From Oscillospiraceae bacterium (GTDB lineage: Bacteria; Bacillota; Clostridia; Oscillospirales; Ruminococcaceae): a stretch of DNA of 9,731 bases. Location of the stretch: positions 1-9,731 of the forward strand of contig CAAGBS010000059.1 in NCBI GenBank assembly GCA_900768125.1. The letters are read 5' to 3'. Under the pieces are notes generated by a model that saw only the letters and a list, made by a program, of their open reading frames with translations, ran no database searches and was not told the DNA's origin. The position numbers were made by a program, and so were the translations under genes. Below, one piece after another: positions 1 to 8,783 of the stretch; position 1 is the first letter of the stretch; each line of letters opens with the position of its first letter.

Positions 1-221
1 CCCTTGTCGCCGTCCGCAGACGGCGAAATCCCTCGTAAAAAAGCGCTAAAGGGGGGAAGAGGGGGGAAAACAAGAGTTTTCCCCCACACCCCTTTAGCGC
101 TTTTGGGCGTTTAGCCGTGCTCCGCACGGAGTGGCTGCGCTTCGCGCAGAGTAGTGGGGCTCTGCCCCACACCCCGGTTCCTTTTGTGACAAAAGGAACC
201 GAAAAACATTGCGCTTCGCGC
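1..221. repeat. Composite intergenic cluster of short perfect hairpins
   Basis: This non-coding stretch holds at least seven inverted repeats in series: 7-14/19-26 (TCGCCGTC); 39-54/89-104 (16 bp perfect, AAAAGCGCTAAAGGGG) enclosing 62-70/77-85 (GGGGGAAAA); 115-120/124-129 (CCGTGC); 135-140/144-149 (CTGCGC); 154-160/164-170 (GTGGGGC); 175-186/190-201 (12 bp, CGGTTCCTTTTG); and a small GCGC-TTC-GCGC at 211-221. Four of them share the form GC-TYY-GC, a stem ending in GC closed by a TCC, TTC, TCT or TTC triloop, which suggests amplification of related units. An open reading frame crosses the cluster but has no Shine-Dalgarno sequence and is made of repeat sequence, so I do not call it. The cluster resembles the palindrome-rich intergenic repeats of Clostridia, but I cannot name a family. 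Confidence 0.7.
37..104 (-). terminator. Probable intrinsic terminator for the leftward spoIIQ-like gene
   Basis: Read on the minus strand, the perfect 16-bp stem 89-104/39-54 ends in a run of six T (complement of A37-A42), the layout of an intrinsic terminator. The interior carries a second hairpin (62-70/77-85), so the structure is long and branched. It lies about 150 bp beyond the stop codon of the leftward gene. On the plus strand the same stem is followed by only four T, so termination rightward would be weaker. Confidence 0.5.
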
Positions 222-254
222 GTTAGATTTATAAGTCTTTTCGTAAATTATAGT

Positions 255-995
255 TTATTGTCCGGAGATGACCGACATGGGATCTATCCACTTCCCGCCC
301 TGTTTTACTCCGAGGTGCAGGTGGGGTTCCTGGACTATCTCAGCCTGGCATGTGTCGGAGGTCTTGCCTATGATGGCGCCCTCCTGTATCTCCTGACCGG
401 TCTTTACGCTCAGTTCCTTGGCAAGTCCGCAGTATTCCACGGTAAGCCCGTTGTTCTGCTCAACGACCACCACGATTCCCCACAGCGGGTCCTCGCGTAT
501 CTCCGTGACTGTTCCGGCTGACATCGACTTTATATCAGTGCCCAGCGGGCAGAGTATGTCGCAGCCGTCGTGGGTCTTCCACACGCCAAGCGTCTCGGAT
601 TTCACAAGCTCGCCGTTGCTGAACGGGTGGGATATCTCGCCCTCCACCGGCATGATGTTCCGCGCTTCGGACTGCACCGGCTTGTTGACTTCCTCCGCTT
701 CTGCCGTCTCGGGCGCGGAGGCTTCCTCGGCGGGCGCCGCTGTGGTCTCAGCCCTGGAAGCGGCCGAGTTCTTGTCCTCGCGCTCTACTCCGCTCTGCTC
801 CGCGTTCGCGGGTGCGCTTTCAGGCGCGCTGAACGTCCACACGCTGGTGGAGTCCGCGCTGGTGGTCGGTGTGAGACCGGACATAGTGCGGTTGTACGCG
901 GCAAAGGACGCCGCTGCTATCGCGCCTACTCCAAGCACAGTGGCAGCCGCAAACGCCTTTGTATTAAGATTTTTTCTGTTTCTGTCCTTTTTCAT
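255..995 (-). CDS. spoIIQ: SpoIIQ-like M23 family metallopeptidase
   Basis: A 246-aa membrane-anchored LytM/M23 protein. Residues 1-12 are basic, about 13-35 form one hydrophobic membrane segment, 40-115 are a low-complexity Ala/Glu/Ser/Thr linker, and about 118-243 are the peptidase domain. The zinc-site motifs are intact: H142-x3-D146 (THDGCD) and H225-x-H227 (PHLHL). The domain wording (WKTHDGCDI, PLWGIVVVVEQNNGLTVEYCGL, DPMSVI) fits SpoIIQ, the forespore-membrane protein that pairs with SpoIIIAH across the engulfment septum. B. subtilis SpoIIQ has lost the catalytic site while the C. difficile protein keeps zinc ligands; this one resembles the latter. Start: ATG at 993-995 with AAAGGAA seven to eight bases upstream. 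The gene stands alone, divergent from the phosphate transporter, with a forespore-type promoter match upstream. A general M23 cell-wall hydrolase is the alternative; no SpoIIIAH partner is in the window. Confidence 0.8.
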   Translation of the reverse strand: MKKDRNRKNLNTKAFAAATVLGVGAIAAASFAAYNRTMSGLTPTTSADSTSVWTFSAPESAPANAEQSGVEREDKNSAASRAETTAAPAEEASAPETAEAEEVNKPVQSEARNIMPVEGEISHPFSNGELVKSETLGVWKTHDGCDILCPLGTDIKSMSAGTVTEIREDPLWGIVVVVEQNNGLTVEYCGLAKELSVKTGQEIQEGAIIGKTSDTCQAEIVQEPHLHLGVKQGGKWIDPMSVISGQ

Positions 996-1055
996 GATGA
1001 GTTCCTTTCTTTGATTTGGAATGGTGTGCTCCGGGGTTCAGCCATAGTTTAGCCG

Positions 1056-1085
1056 GAATATTTCCATTTATTCCGTAAAATATAG
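1056..1085 (-). promoter_or_regulatory. Candidate sigma-F/sigma-G-type promoter of the spoIIQ-like gene
   Basis: On the minus strand CTATA (1081-1085) is followed by a 15-base spacer (1066-1080) and GGAAATATTC (1056-1065). The B. subtilis sigma-F consensus is roughly GYATA-N15-GGNNANANTR, so this site matches 4 of 5 and 9 of 10 positions with the right spacing. It lies about 60 bases upstream of the ATG. B. subtilis spoIIQ is a known sigma-F target, so function and site agree, but the match was made by eye in AT-rich DNA. Confidence 0.5.
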
Positions 1086-1165
1086 CTTTGTGGGAATTTA
1101 ATTGACCCGATGCGGCAAAATCCCGGTATCTCTCCGCCGGATTTGTCGTTTATCAACAAAAAATC

Positions 1166-1185
1166 AAATTTTCATAAAATTTTCG
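1166..1185 (+). promoter_or_regulatory. Direct repeat upstream of the phosphate transporter promoter (possible Pho-type box)
   Basis: AAATTTTC occurs at 1166-1173 and again at 1177-1184, one helical turn (11 bp) apart, and ends 10 bp before the -35 element of the phosphate transporter promoter. Read as TTTTCA-N5-TTTTCG, the spacing is that of PhoP/PhoB direct-repeat boxes, which also repeat every 11 bp. The hexamers differ from the TTNACA consensus and the area is AT-rich, so binding by a Pho regulator is inference. Confidence 0.3.
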
Positions 1186-1194
1186 GCAAACTAC

Positions 1195-1223
1195 TGTACA
1201 ATTTCCGAAAAATCATGTATAAT
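1195..1223 (+). promoter_or_regulatory. Sigma-A promoter of the Na+/phosphate cotransporter gene
   Basis: TGTACA (1195-1200, 4 of 6 to TTGACA) is followed by a 17-bp spacer and a perfect TATAAT (1218-1223). Transcription should start near 1230, giving a leader of about 70 nt before the ATG at 1300. Confidence 0.65.
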
Positions 1224-1299
1224 TATGTTGTATGGATAAAAGAAGTGTTAAATCCAGAGCAATAAAGAAACATTGCTGTAAAAACAGGAGAATCTTGTA

Positions 1300-3066
1300 A
1301 TGAATGTCTACGATGTATTGAATCTGCTCGGCGGTATAGCGCTGTTCCTTTTCGGAATGCACGTCATGAGCGCTTCACTTGAGAAAATCGCGGGCGGAAA
1401 GCTCGAAACCTGGCTTGAAAAGGCAACTTCCAAACCTATCAAGGGCGTTGTGCTTGGCGCGGTGATCACTGCGGTGATACAGTCGTCAGCCGCCACTACG
1501 GTCATGATAATCGGCTTTGTGAACTCAGGACTGATGAAGCTGTCCCAGGCTATCGGAGTTATAATGGGTGCCAATATCGGCACCACGGCGACCAGCTGGC
1601 TGTTAAGCCTTCAGGCGATAGACGGCTCCGCCGGATTCAGCTTCCTGAATATCCTGAAGCCCACGACGTTCACCCCGGTTCTAGCAGTCGTCGGCGTGGT
1701 ACTGGTAATGTTCACGAAGTCCGACAAGAAAAAGACGATCGGTATGATACTCGCAGGCTTCGCAGTGCTGATGTTCGGCATGAACGCCATGTCCTCCGCT
1801 ACCGCCGGTCTTTCTGAGAACGAGACGTTCTGCAATATCCTGATGATGTTCTCGAACCCTGTGCTCGGCGTTGTCGCCGGTGCAGTGCTGACTGCGGTGC
1901 TGCAGTCGTCGTCGGCTTCCATCGGTATTTTGCAGTCCATCGCGATATCCACCGGAAAAGTCACCTATTCTGTGGCGCTGCCGCTTCTGCTGGGACAGAA
2001 TATCGGCTCCTGTGTGACTGCGCTCATCTCCTCGGTCGGCGCGAACAAGCCCGCGAAGAGAGTTGCGTTCGTCCATCTTTATTTCAACGTTATCGGAACT
2101 GTTGTGTTCCTGTCAGTGTTCTATCTGCTGAACGCGTTAATTGATATGCCGTTTATGGAAGAATCGCTGAGCGCGGTAGGCATAGCTGTCATTCACACCG
2201 GATTCAACGTGCTTGCAACAGCGCTGTTCCTGCCGTTCACGAAGCAGCTGGAGAAGCTCGCGTGTCTCACTGTGCGCGATGACCCGAACGACGAGAAGCA
2301 CGCTCCCATGCTCCTTGACGAGCGCCTGCTGAAGACCCCGTCCGTTGCCATCGAGCAGTGCCGCAACGTCTGCATAAGAATGGCTAGACTCACCCAGGAG
2401 ACCCTTAAGGAATCCATGGAAGTGGTGACCAGATTTGACGCGAAGAAGTGCGCCGAGGTCATCGAGAATGAAAACGCGATAGACCTCTATGAGGACAAGA
2501 TAGGTTCGTATATCCTGAAAATAAGTTCAAAGGATCTCTCTGAGAACGACAGCAAGATAGTGTCCAGCATGCTCCACACGATAGGCGACCTGGAGCGCAT
2601 ATCCGACCACGCGGTGAACATCGTTGAAGCCGCCGAGGAAATGCACAGCAAGAAGATAAAGTTCTCCGAGCAGGCTCTGAAAGAGCTTCCCGTGATAATC
2701 AACGCGGTCAGCGAGATACTCGACATGTCGATAAACGCGTTCGTGAACAACGACGTAAATCTCGCGAAGTATGTAGAACCGCTGGAGGACGTGATAGACC
2801 AGCTTCGCAGCGATCTGAAGACCCGCCATATCGAGCGTCTGCGCAACGGGAAATGCACCATCGAACTTGGATTTATCCTGCAGGACCTGCTGACGAATTT
2901 CGAGCGGGTATCCGACCACTGCTCCAACATCGCGGTGTACCTGATACAGATAAGCGACAACAGCATGGACACCCACGAATATATGAACGAACTGAAAAAG
3001 CTTGACCGTTCGGAGTTCATGGACGAGTTCAACGACTACAAGAAGAAGTATCTTCTTCCGGATTGA
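1300..3066 (+). CDS. Na+/phosphate cotransporter family protein with C-terminal PhoU-like domain
   Basis: A 588-aa membrane protein of the NptA/YjbB type (Na/Pi cotransporter II family), which imports inorganic phosphate with sodium. Two homologous membrane repeats carry the family signatures: QSSAATT at 61-67 with GANIGTT at 90-96, and QSSSAS at 202-207 with GQNIGS at 232-237. Residues about 1-320 hold the hydrophobic segments. The remainder, about 345-575, is a soluble helical PhoU-like region with two similar acidic segments (GDLERISDHAVNIVEAAEE and NFERVSDHCSNIAVYL), as expected of a PhoU tandem repeat that binds metal through its E/D-rich helices. The length is normal for the fused form. 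Start: ATG at 1300 with AGGAG at 1286-1290. It has its own promoter and terminator and appears monocistronic. The PhoU tail suggests phosphate-dependent gating or signalling, but no pst or phoR genes are nearby. Confidence 0.92.
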   Translation: MNVYDVLNLLGGIALFLFGMHVMSASLEKIAGGKLETWLEKATSKPIKGVVLGAVITAVIQSSAATTVMIIGFVNSGLMKLSQAIGVIMGANIGTTATSWLLSLQAIDGSAGFSFLNILKPTTFTPVLAVVGVVLVMFTKSDKKKTIGMILAGFAVLMFGMNAMSSATAGLSENETFCNILMMFSNPVLGVVAGAVLTAVLQSSSASIGILQSIAISTGKVTYSVALPLLLGQNIGSCVTALISSVGANKPAKRVAFVHLYFNVIGTVVFLSVFYLLNALIDMPFMEESLSAVGIAVIHTGFNVLATALFLPFTKQLEKLACLTVRDDPNDEKHAPMLLDERLLKTPSVAIEQCRNVCIRMARLTQETLKESMEVVTRFDAKKCAEVIENENAIDLYEDKIGSYILKISSKDLSENDSKIVSSMLHTIGDLERISDHAVNIVEAAEEMHSKKIKFSEQALKELPVIINAVSEILDMSINAFVNNDVNLAKYVEPLEDVIDQLRSDLKTRHIERLRNGKCTIELGFILQDLLTNFERVSDHCSNIAVYLIQISDNSMDTHEYMNELKKLDRSEFMDEFNDYKKKYLLPD

Positions 3067-3073
3067 AAAAATC

Positions 3074-3102
3074 AACGGTGAGACCCTGAAAGTCTCACCG
3101 TT
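3074..3102. terminator. Bidirectional intrinsic terminator between convergent genes
   Basis: The 11-bp perfect stem AACGGTGAGAC (3074-3084) / GTCTCACCGTT (3092-3102) has a 7-nt loop. It is followed by TTT on the plus strand and, on the minus strand, by TTGATTTTTT (complement of 3065-3075). It sits 7 bp after the transporter stop codon and 6 bp after the stop codon of the convergent small gene, so it can end both transcripts. Confidence 0.85.
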
Positions 3103-3107
3103 TCGCA

Positions 3108-3311
3108 TTATCGGCGGGTCTGACCGCTTTCCGCTTCCGGCGGCAGGAATCCGTAGAGTTCGGCGTAGCTGCCGAGCGCTTCGTCATCATCGCCGGATAT
3201 CGCCGGGATAAGCCCGGTGCAGTCCCCGGCGCTGCTTGAATTCATCGCGATGTCCTGAAGCTGCTGAGCCTTTTCAGGGTCGGTCTCCGGCGGGTAGGGG
3301 TATCTTTCCAT
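3108..3311 (-). CDS. Small acidic hypothetical protein (67 aa)
   Basis: I do not recognise this protein. It is 67 aa, hydrophilic, rich in Pro, Glu, Asp and Ser, with no signal peptide or membrane segment. It begins MERYPYPPETDPEKAQQLQD and contains an acidic GDDDEALGSYAELYG stretch. Three points argue that it is real: a strong Shine-Dalgarno sequence (AAAGGAG) seven bases before the ATG at 3309-3311; a bidirectional terminator directly after its stop codon; and a promoter-like site plus an 8-bp hairpin upstream. It is divergent from secA and convergent with the phosphate transporter. A cytosolic, perhaps intrinsically disordered, regulatory or stress protein is possible, but nothing in the sequence fixes a role. 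Confidence 0.6.
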   Translation of the reverse strand: MERYPYPPETDPEKAQQLQDIAMNSSSAGDCTGLIPAISGDDDEALGSYAELYGFLPPEAESGQTRR

Positions 3312-3336
3312 TGCGCTGCTCCTTTTACATAAGATA

Positions 3337-3359
3337 TGAAGCGCGGTAAGTGCGCTTCA
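3337..3359 (-). promoter_or_regulatory. 8-bp hairpin/operator-like inverted repeat in the leader of the small gene
   Basis: TGAAGCGC (3337-3344) and GCGCTTCA (3352-3359) form a perfect 8-bp inverted repeat with a 7-nt loop. It lies 25 bp upstream of the ATG of the 67-aa gene and just downstream of its putative -10, so it would sit at or near the 5' end of the mRNA. It could stabilise the transcript or be a repressor site; there is no T-run, so it is not a terminator. Confidence 0.5.
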
Positions 3360-3361
3360 GA

Positions 3362-3390
3362 TTTATATTATCTGCTTTTCTGAACGATAA
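3362..3390 (-). promoter_or_regulatory. Weak candidate promoter of the 67-aa gene
   Basis: On the minus strand TTATCG (3385-3390), a 17-bp spacer and TATAAA (3362-3367) form a sigma-A-like pair. The -35 matches only 3 of 6 positions and the -10 matches 5 of 6. Transcription would start near 3355, within the inverted repeat. Confidence 0.3.
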
Positions 3391-3446
3391 ATTAACGGAA
3401 AATCCTGAAAACTGACCCGTATCATGCTTTTCTTCAAAGTTTCCGG

Positions 3447-3475
3447 TTGACAAATCCGGCGGGATAGAGTATAAT
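3447..3475 (+). promoter_or_regulatory. Consensus sigma-A promoter of secA
   Basis: TTGACA (3447-3452), a spacer of exactly 17 bp, and TATAAT (3470-3475) match the vegetative consensus perfectly. The -35 is bracketed by CCGG at 3443-3446 and 3456-3459. The predicted leader is about 55 nt. A perfect promoter suits an essential, steadily expressed gene. Confidence 0.9.
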
Positions 3476-3536
3476 ATAAAATGACTATTTATATTCAGCC
3501 AAAGAACTTTTTAACAGAAAGGGACTATACAATAAC

Positions 3537-6263
<2,727 letters not shown>

Positions 6264-6267
6264 AAAC

Positions 6268-6366
6268 AGAAGCGATAAGCGCCTATCTGCGTCGTCACGA
6301 TGACATAGGCAGGCTTCAAGCCTAGCCTATGTCATCGTTCCTGGCATCTAGGCACTTCTCGCTTCT
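6268..6366. repeat. 99-bp near-palindromic element behind secA (MITE-like or structured RNA)
   Basis: The element begins 4 bp after the secA stop codon. Outer arms AGAAGCGA (6268-6275) and TCGCTTCT (6359-6366) are perfect inverted repeats. The core CGATGACATAGGC (6298-6310) pairs perfectly with 6325-6337 and encloses a smaller AGGCT/AGCCT stem. Between outer and core arms the two sides are still partly complementary (GCCTA near 6281 against TAGGC near 6349). No open reading frame or T-run is present, so it is not a classical terminator. Modules GCGCCTATCTGCGTCGTCA (6279-6297) and TTCCT...GGCA (6338-6354) recur in the element at the right end of the window. A non-autonomous mobile element or a mobile structured RNA are both possible. 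Confidence 0.75.
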
Positions 6367-6406
6367 ATTTCAGGCTGCTGAAAAAGGCATCTGAAAATAA
6401 TAAAAC

Positions 6407-6439
6407 AGGCGAAGCGCACGTTTGATCGGCGTTTCGCTT
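6407..6439 (+). other. Hairpin upstream of the epimerase gene
   Basis: AGGCGAAGCG (6407-6416) pairs with CGTTTCGCTT (6430-6439) over 10 positions including two G-U pairs, with a 13-nt loop. No U-run follows, so it is not a standard terminator. It overlaps the best promoter candidate I can find here, TTGATC (6422-6427) 16 bp before TAGTAT (6444-6449), which is weak. The rest of 6367-6497 shows nothing else beyond the epimerase Shine-Dalgarno sequence AGAGGT (6484-6489). Confidence 0.4.
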
Positions 6440-6497
6440 GATATAGTATAGGAATCTGATGGGGTAGAACATCAAATAAGATTAGAGGTACAATGGC

Positions 6498-7682
6498 ATG
6501 AAAAGAGAAGAATTTGTACAGGAACTTACCGGTCACATAATCCCGTTCTGGAACAAGCTGCGCGATGACGAGAACGGCGGATTCACCGGCTTCATGGACA
6601 GCGCGCTCAACGTTGACAAAAAGGGCGAAAAGGGCGTTATCCTGCATTCCCGTATTCTGTGGTTCTATTCCAACGCCTACATGGAACTGAAAGACCCGGT
6701 TCTGCTGGACATGGCAAAGCACGCTTACGAGTTCCTGACCGAGAAGTGTGTTGACAAGGAGTACGGCGGCGTTTACTGGAGCATGAACTACGACGGCACA
6801 GTAAAGGACGATTTCAAGCACAGCTACTGCCAGGCGTTCTTCATTTATGCGCTCTCCAGCTACTACCGCGCGAGCGGCGACAAGAACGCGCTGAAGCTGG
6901 CGTATGAGATAATGGACCTGGTCGAGAAGTACGCTACAGACGACGTTGCATACCTCGAAACAATGGCCCGCGACTGGAAGAGCGAACTGCAGAACGACGA
7001 GCTTTCCGAGAACGGTCTGATGGCCGACAAGACCATGAACACCACTCTCCATCTGATGGAAGCCTACACCGAACTGTATCTCGCAGACCACAGCCCGAAA
7101 GTCCTCGACCGCCTGAAATTCCAGCTTGACCTTACATACGACAAGATATACGACAAGTCGGGTCACAAGCTGCTGGTGTTCTTCGACAGGAACATGGACG
7201 TTATCGGCGATATCCACTCCTATGGTCATGATATCGAGGCTACCTGGCTCATCGACCGCGCGTGCGAGGTCATCGGCGACCCGGCTATAACCGCGAAATT
7301 TGCCGAGATGAACAAGGCTATCGTAAGAAACATCGCCGACATCGCATACGATAAGGCTTCCGGCTCCCTGCTCAACGAGCGCGACAAGGACAAGATAAAC
7401 ACCTGGCGTATCTGGTGGGTACAGGCTGAGACTGTCATCGGCTTCATGAACGCATTCCAGAAGCACTACGGCGGCGAGGAGTATTTCGAGATATCCTCCA
7501 ACGTATGGAAGTTCATTCAGGAGCACATCATCGACAAGCGTCCGGGCGGCGAGTGGCATTCCCAGATAGACGACAACTGGAAGCCCGCTGATTTCAAGCC
7601 GATGGTAGACCCGTGGAAGTGCCCCTACCACAACGGCAGAATGTGCATGGAAATGATGCGCAGACTGGCTGAGAACGGCTGA
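6498..7682 (+). CDS. Cellobiose 2-epimerase (N-acylglucosamine 2-epimerase superfamily)
   Basis: A 394-aa cytosolic (alpha/alpha)6-barrel enzyme that epimerises the reducing-end glucose of beta-1,4-linked disaccharides, such as cellobiose to glucosyl-mannose or mannobiose to mannosyl-glucose. It resembles, from memory, the Ruminococcus albus enzyme over its whole length: LTGHIIPFWNKLRDDENGGF, GVILHSRILWFYSNAYM, ALSSYYRASGDK, DIHSYGHDIEATWLIDRACEV, WWVQAE and WKCPYHNGRMCMEM. The residues expected at the active site are present: Arg52, His185, His244 (with His240 in HSYGH) and His378. No signal peptide is present, so the substrate must be imported first. Start: ATG at 6498 with AGAGGT upstream; an ATG at 6493 is out of frame and stops at once. 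Codon use is as strongly biased as that of secA. It lies 29 bp before the adaptor gene. No mannanase, GH130 phosphorylase or sugar transporter is in the window. Confidence 0.93.
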   Translation: MKREEFVQELTGHIIPFWNKLRDDENGGFTGFMDSALNVDKKGEKGVILHSRILWFYSNAYMELKDPVLLDMAKHAYEFLTEKCVDKEYGGVYWSMNYDGTVKDDFKHSYCQAFFIYALSSYYRASGDKNALKLAYEIMDLVEKYATDDVAYLETMARDWKSELQNDELSENGLMADKTMNTTLHLMEAYTELYLADHSPKVLDRLKFQLDLTYDKIYDKSGHKLLVFFDRNMDVIGDIHSYGHDIEATWLIDRACEVIGDPAITAKFAEMNKAIVRNIADIAYDKASGSLLNERDKDKINTWRIWWVQAETVIGFMNAFQKHYGGEEYFEISSNVWKFIQEHIIDKRPGGEWHSQIDDNWKPADFKPMVDPWKCPYHNGRMCMEMMRRLAENG

Positions 7683-7711
7683 TTCGCAACTGATATTCTG
7701 AGAGGTCCCCT

Positions 7712-8752
7712 ATGAAAAAGACTGCGGCAATGCTTGCTGCGCTCATTCTTCTTACCGGCTGTTCCCGCGGCAATACCAGCGGGGAGATACAGCTCCCGAT
7801 ATACGGCTCGGCAGCGGTGCAGTATGAGATAGCGCAGGCGAAGTATATGGATATTTCCGAAACCCAGAGCCTGGGCGTTACCATCGGCTATCCGTATGCT
7901 GTTTACCTGACATATCCGGGAAGCGCGCTGGTGAAATCGTTCAACGCGCTGAAAGGCAGGACTGTCACTGCCGGCGAGATACTGGCGGAACTGGATTCGT
8001 CCGACCTTGACTACGACATCAGCAACCAGCAGACTGTAGTAAACGCGGCGTATCAGTCCTCGCTGATGGGGGGACGCGCGGCTCAGCTTCAGTATGAGAT
8101 AGAGCAGGCGAAGCTTGACATGATGCTGGAGGAAAAAGAATCCTACATCATAAGAGCGCCGTTTGACGGGATAATCACCGAGACCCGCGCCGCGGCCGAA
8201 GGCTCCACCGTGGAGGAGGGCGCCGTGTGCTGCGCAGTCTCAGAGGTCAGCAAGACCGAGATATATCTTGACGGCGGAAATTCTTCGCTGTTCCGGTTCG
8301 GTCAGAAGGTGCAGGTCAGGATAGATAACACTACCTATGACGCAACTGTCGTTCAGGCTCCGGACTGTGTTCCGGCTGAGGCGGACGGAAATTCGGCGCA
8401 CAGGGCGGTTTTCCGGCTGGATAACGACGCAATGCCGCAGGTGCTAAAGGATTCCGCAATGGCGGTATCCGCAGGCTGGGCGACCGTTTACGTTACATCG
8501 GAGCGCAGCAATGTGCTGGCAGTTCCGGACGCGGCGGTGAAGTCCTCGGGCACCGAGAATTACGTCACGCTGGTGGACGGCGAGGAGCGCTTCAAGCTGA
8601 AAGTTACAGTCGGGGCGAGCCTTGGAGGCTACACTGAGATAATCAACGGCATATCAGCCGGAGATGTGGTGATGGCGGAGGGAAGCGGCGAGTTCACAGC
8701 CGCCGAAAACTCCGATGAAGCCGACCAGCCGCCGCAGGAATGGGACGCTTGA
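7712..8752 (+). CDS. Lipoprotein efflux adaptor (HlyD/MacA-like membrane fusion protein)
   Basis: A 346-aa exported lipoprotein. The signal peptide MKKTAAMLAALILLTGC ends in a lipobox (LLTG|C, Cys17). The next residues begin a membrane-fusion-protein fold: a first half-lipoyl motif around 65-95 (SFNALKGRTVTAGEILAELDSSD), a short helical hairpin about 95-145, the second half-lipoyl motif (YIIRAPFDGIITETRAAAEGSTVEEG), then beta-barrel and membrane-proximal domains to the C-terminus (VLAVPDAAV, GGYTEIINGISAGDVVMAEG). In Gram-positive bacteria such adaptors usually work with a MacB-type ABC transporter exporting peptides or drugs. The coiled-coil hairpin is short, and no ABC ATPase or permease is adjacent, so it is an orphan here. 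Start: ATG at 7712 with AGAGGT at 7701-7706. Likely cotranscribed with the epimerase 29 bp upstream. The acidic tail (about 335-346) is low complexity. Confidence 0.82.
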   Translation: MKKTAAMLAALILLTGCSRGNTSGEIQLPIYGSAAVQYEIAQAKYMDISETQSLGVTIGYPYAVYLTYPGSALVKSFNALKGRTVTAGEILAELDSSDLDYDISNQQTVVNAAYQSSLMGGRAAQLQYEIEQAKLDMMLEEKESYIIRAPFDGIITETRAAAEGSTVEEGAVCCAVSEVSKTEIYLDGGNSSLFRFGQKVQVRIDNTTYDATVVQAPDCVPAEADGNSAHRAVFRLDNDAMPQVLKDSAMAVSAGWATVYVTSERSNVLAVPDAAVKSSGTENYVTLVDGEERFKLKVTVGASLGGYTEIINGISAGDVVMAEGSGEFTAAENSDEADQPPQEWDA

Positions 8753-8777
8753 CAAATCACTGAAAGTATGCTATAAT
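8749..8777 (+). promoter_or_regulatory. Consensus sigma-A promoter of pnuC
   Basis: TTGACA (8749-8754), exactly 17 bp, and TATAAT (8772-8777) match the consensus perfectly. The -35 overlaps the TGA stop codon of the adaptor gene (8750-8752). Transcription should start about 8784, giving a leader of roughly 100 nt before the pnuC ATG. Confidence 0.9.
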
Positions 8778-8783
8778 CAATGG

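Noticed and set aside
117..521. Plus-strand open frame starting in the hairpin cluster
   Set aside because: It translates palindromic repeats and then the antisense of the M23 gene, and has no Shine-Dalgarno sequence.
418..1052. Plus-strand open frames across the spoIIQ-like gene
   Set aside because: Their sequences are low-complexity reflections of the Ala/Glu linker; the minus frame has intact M23 motifs and a good ribosome site.
6298..6337. Core palindrome after secA as a standard intrinsic terminator
   Set aside because: The stem is strong, but the next bases are TTCCTGGCAT with no U-tract on either strand.
6348..7631. Open frame of 427 codons antisense to the epimerase
   Set aside because: Same shadow effect from a codon-biased gene; the sense frame is a full-length recognisable enzyme with catalytic residues.
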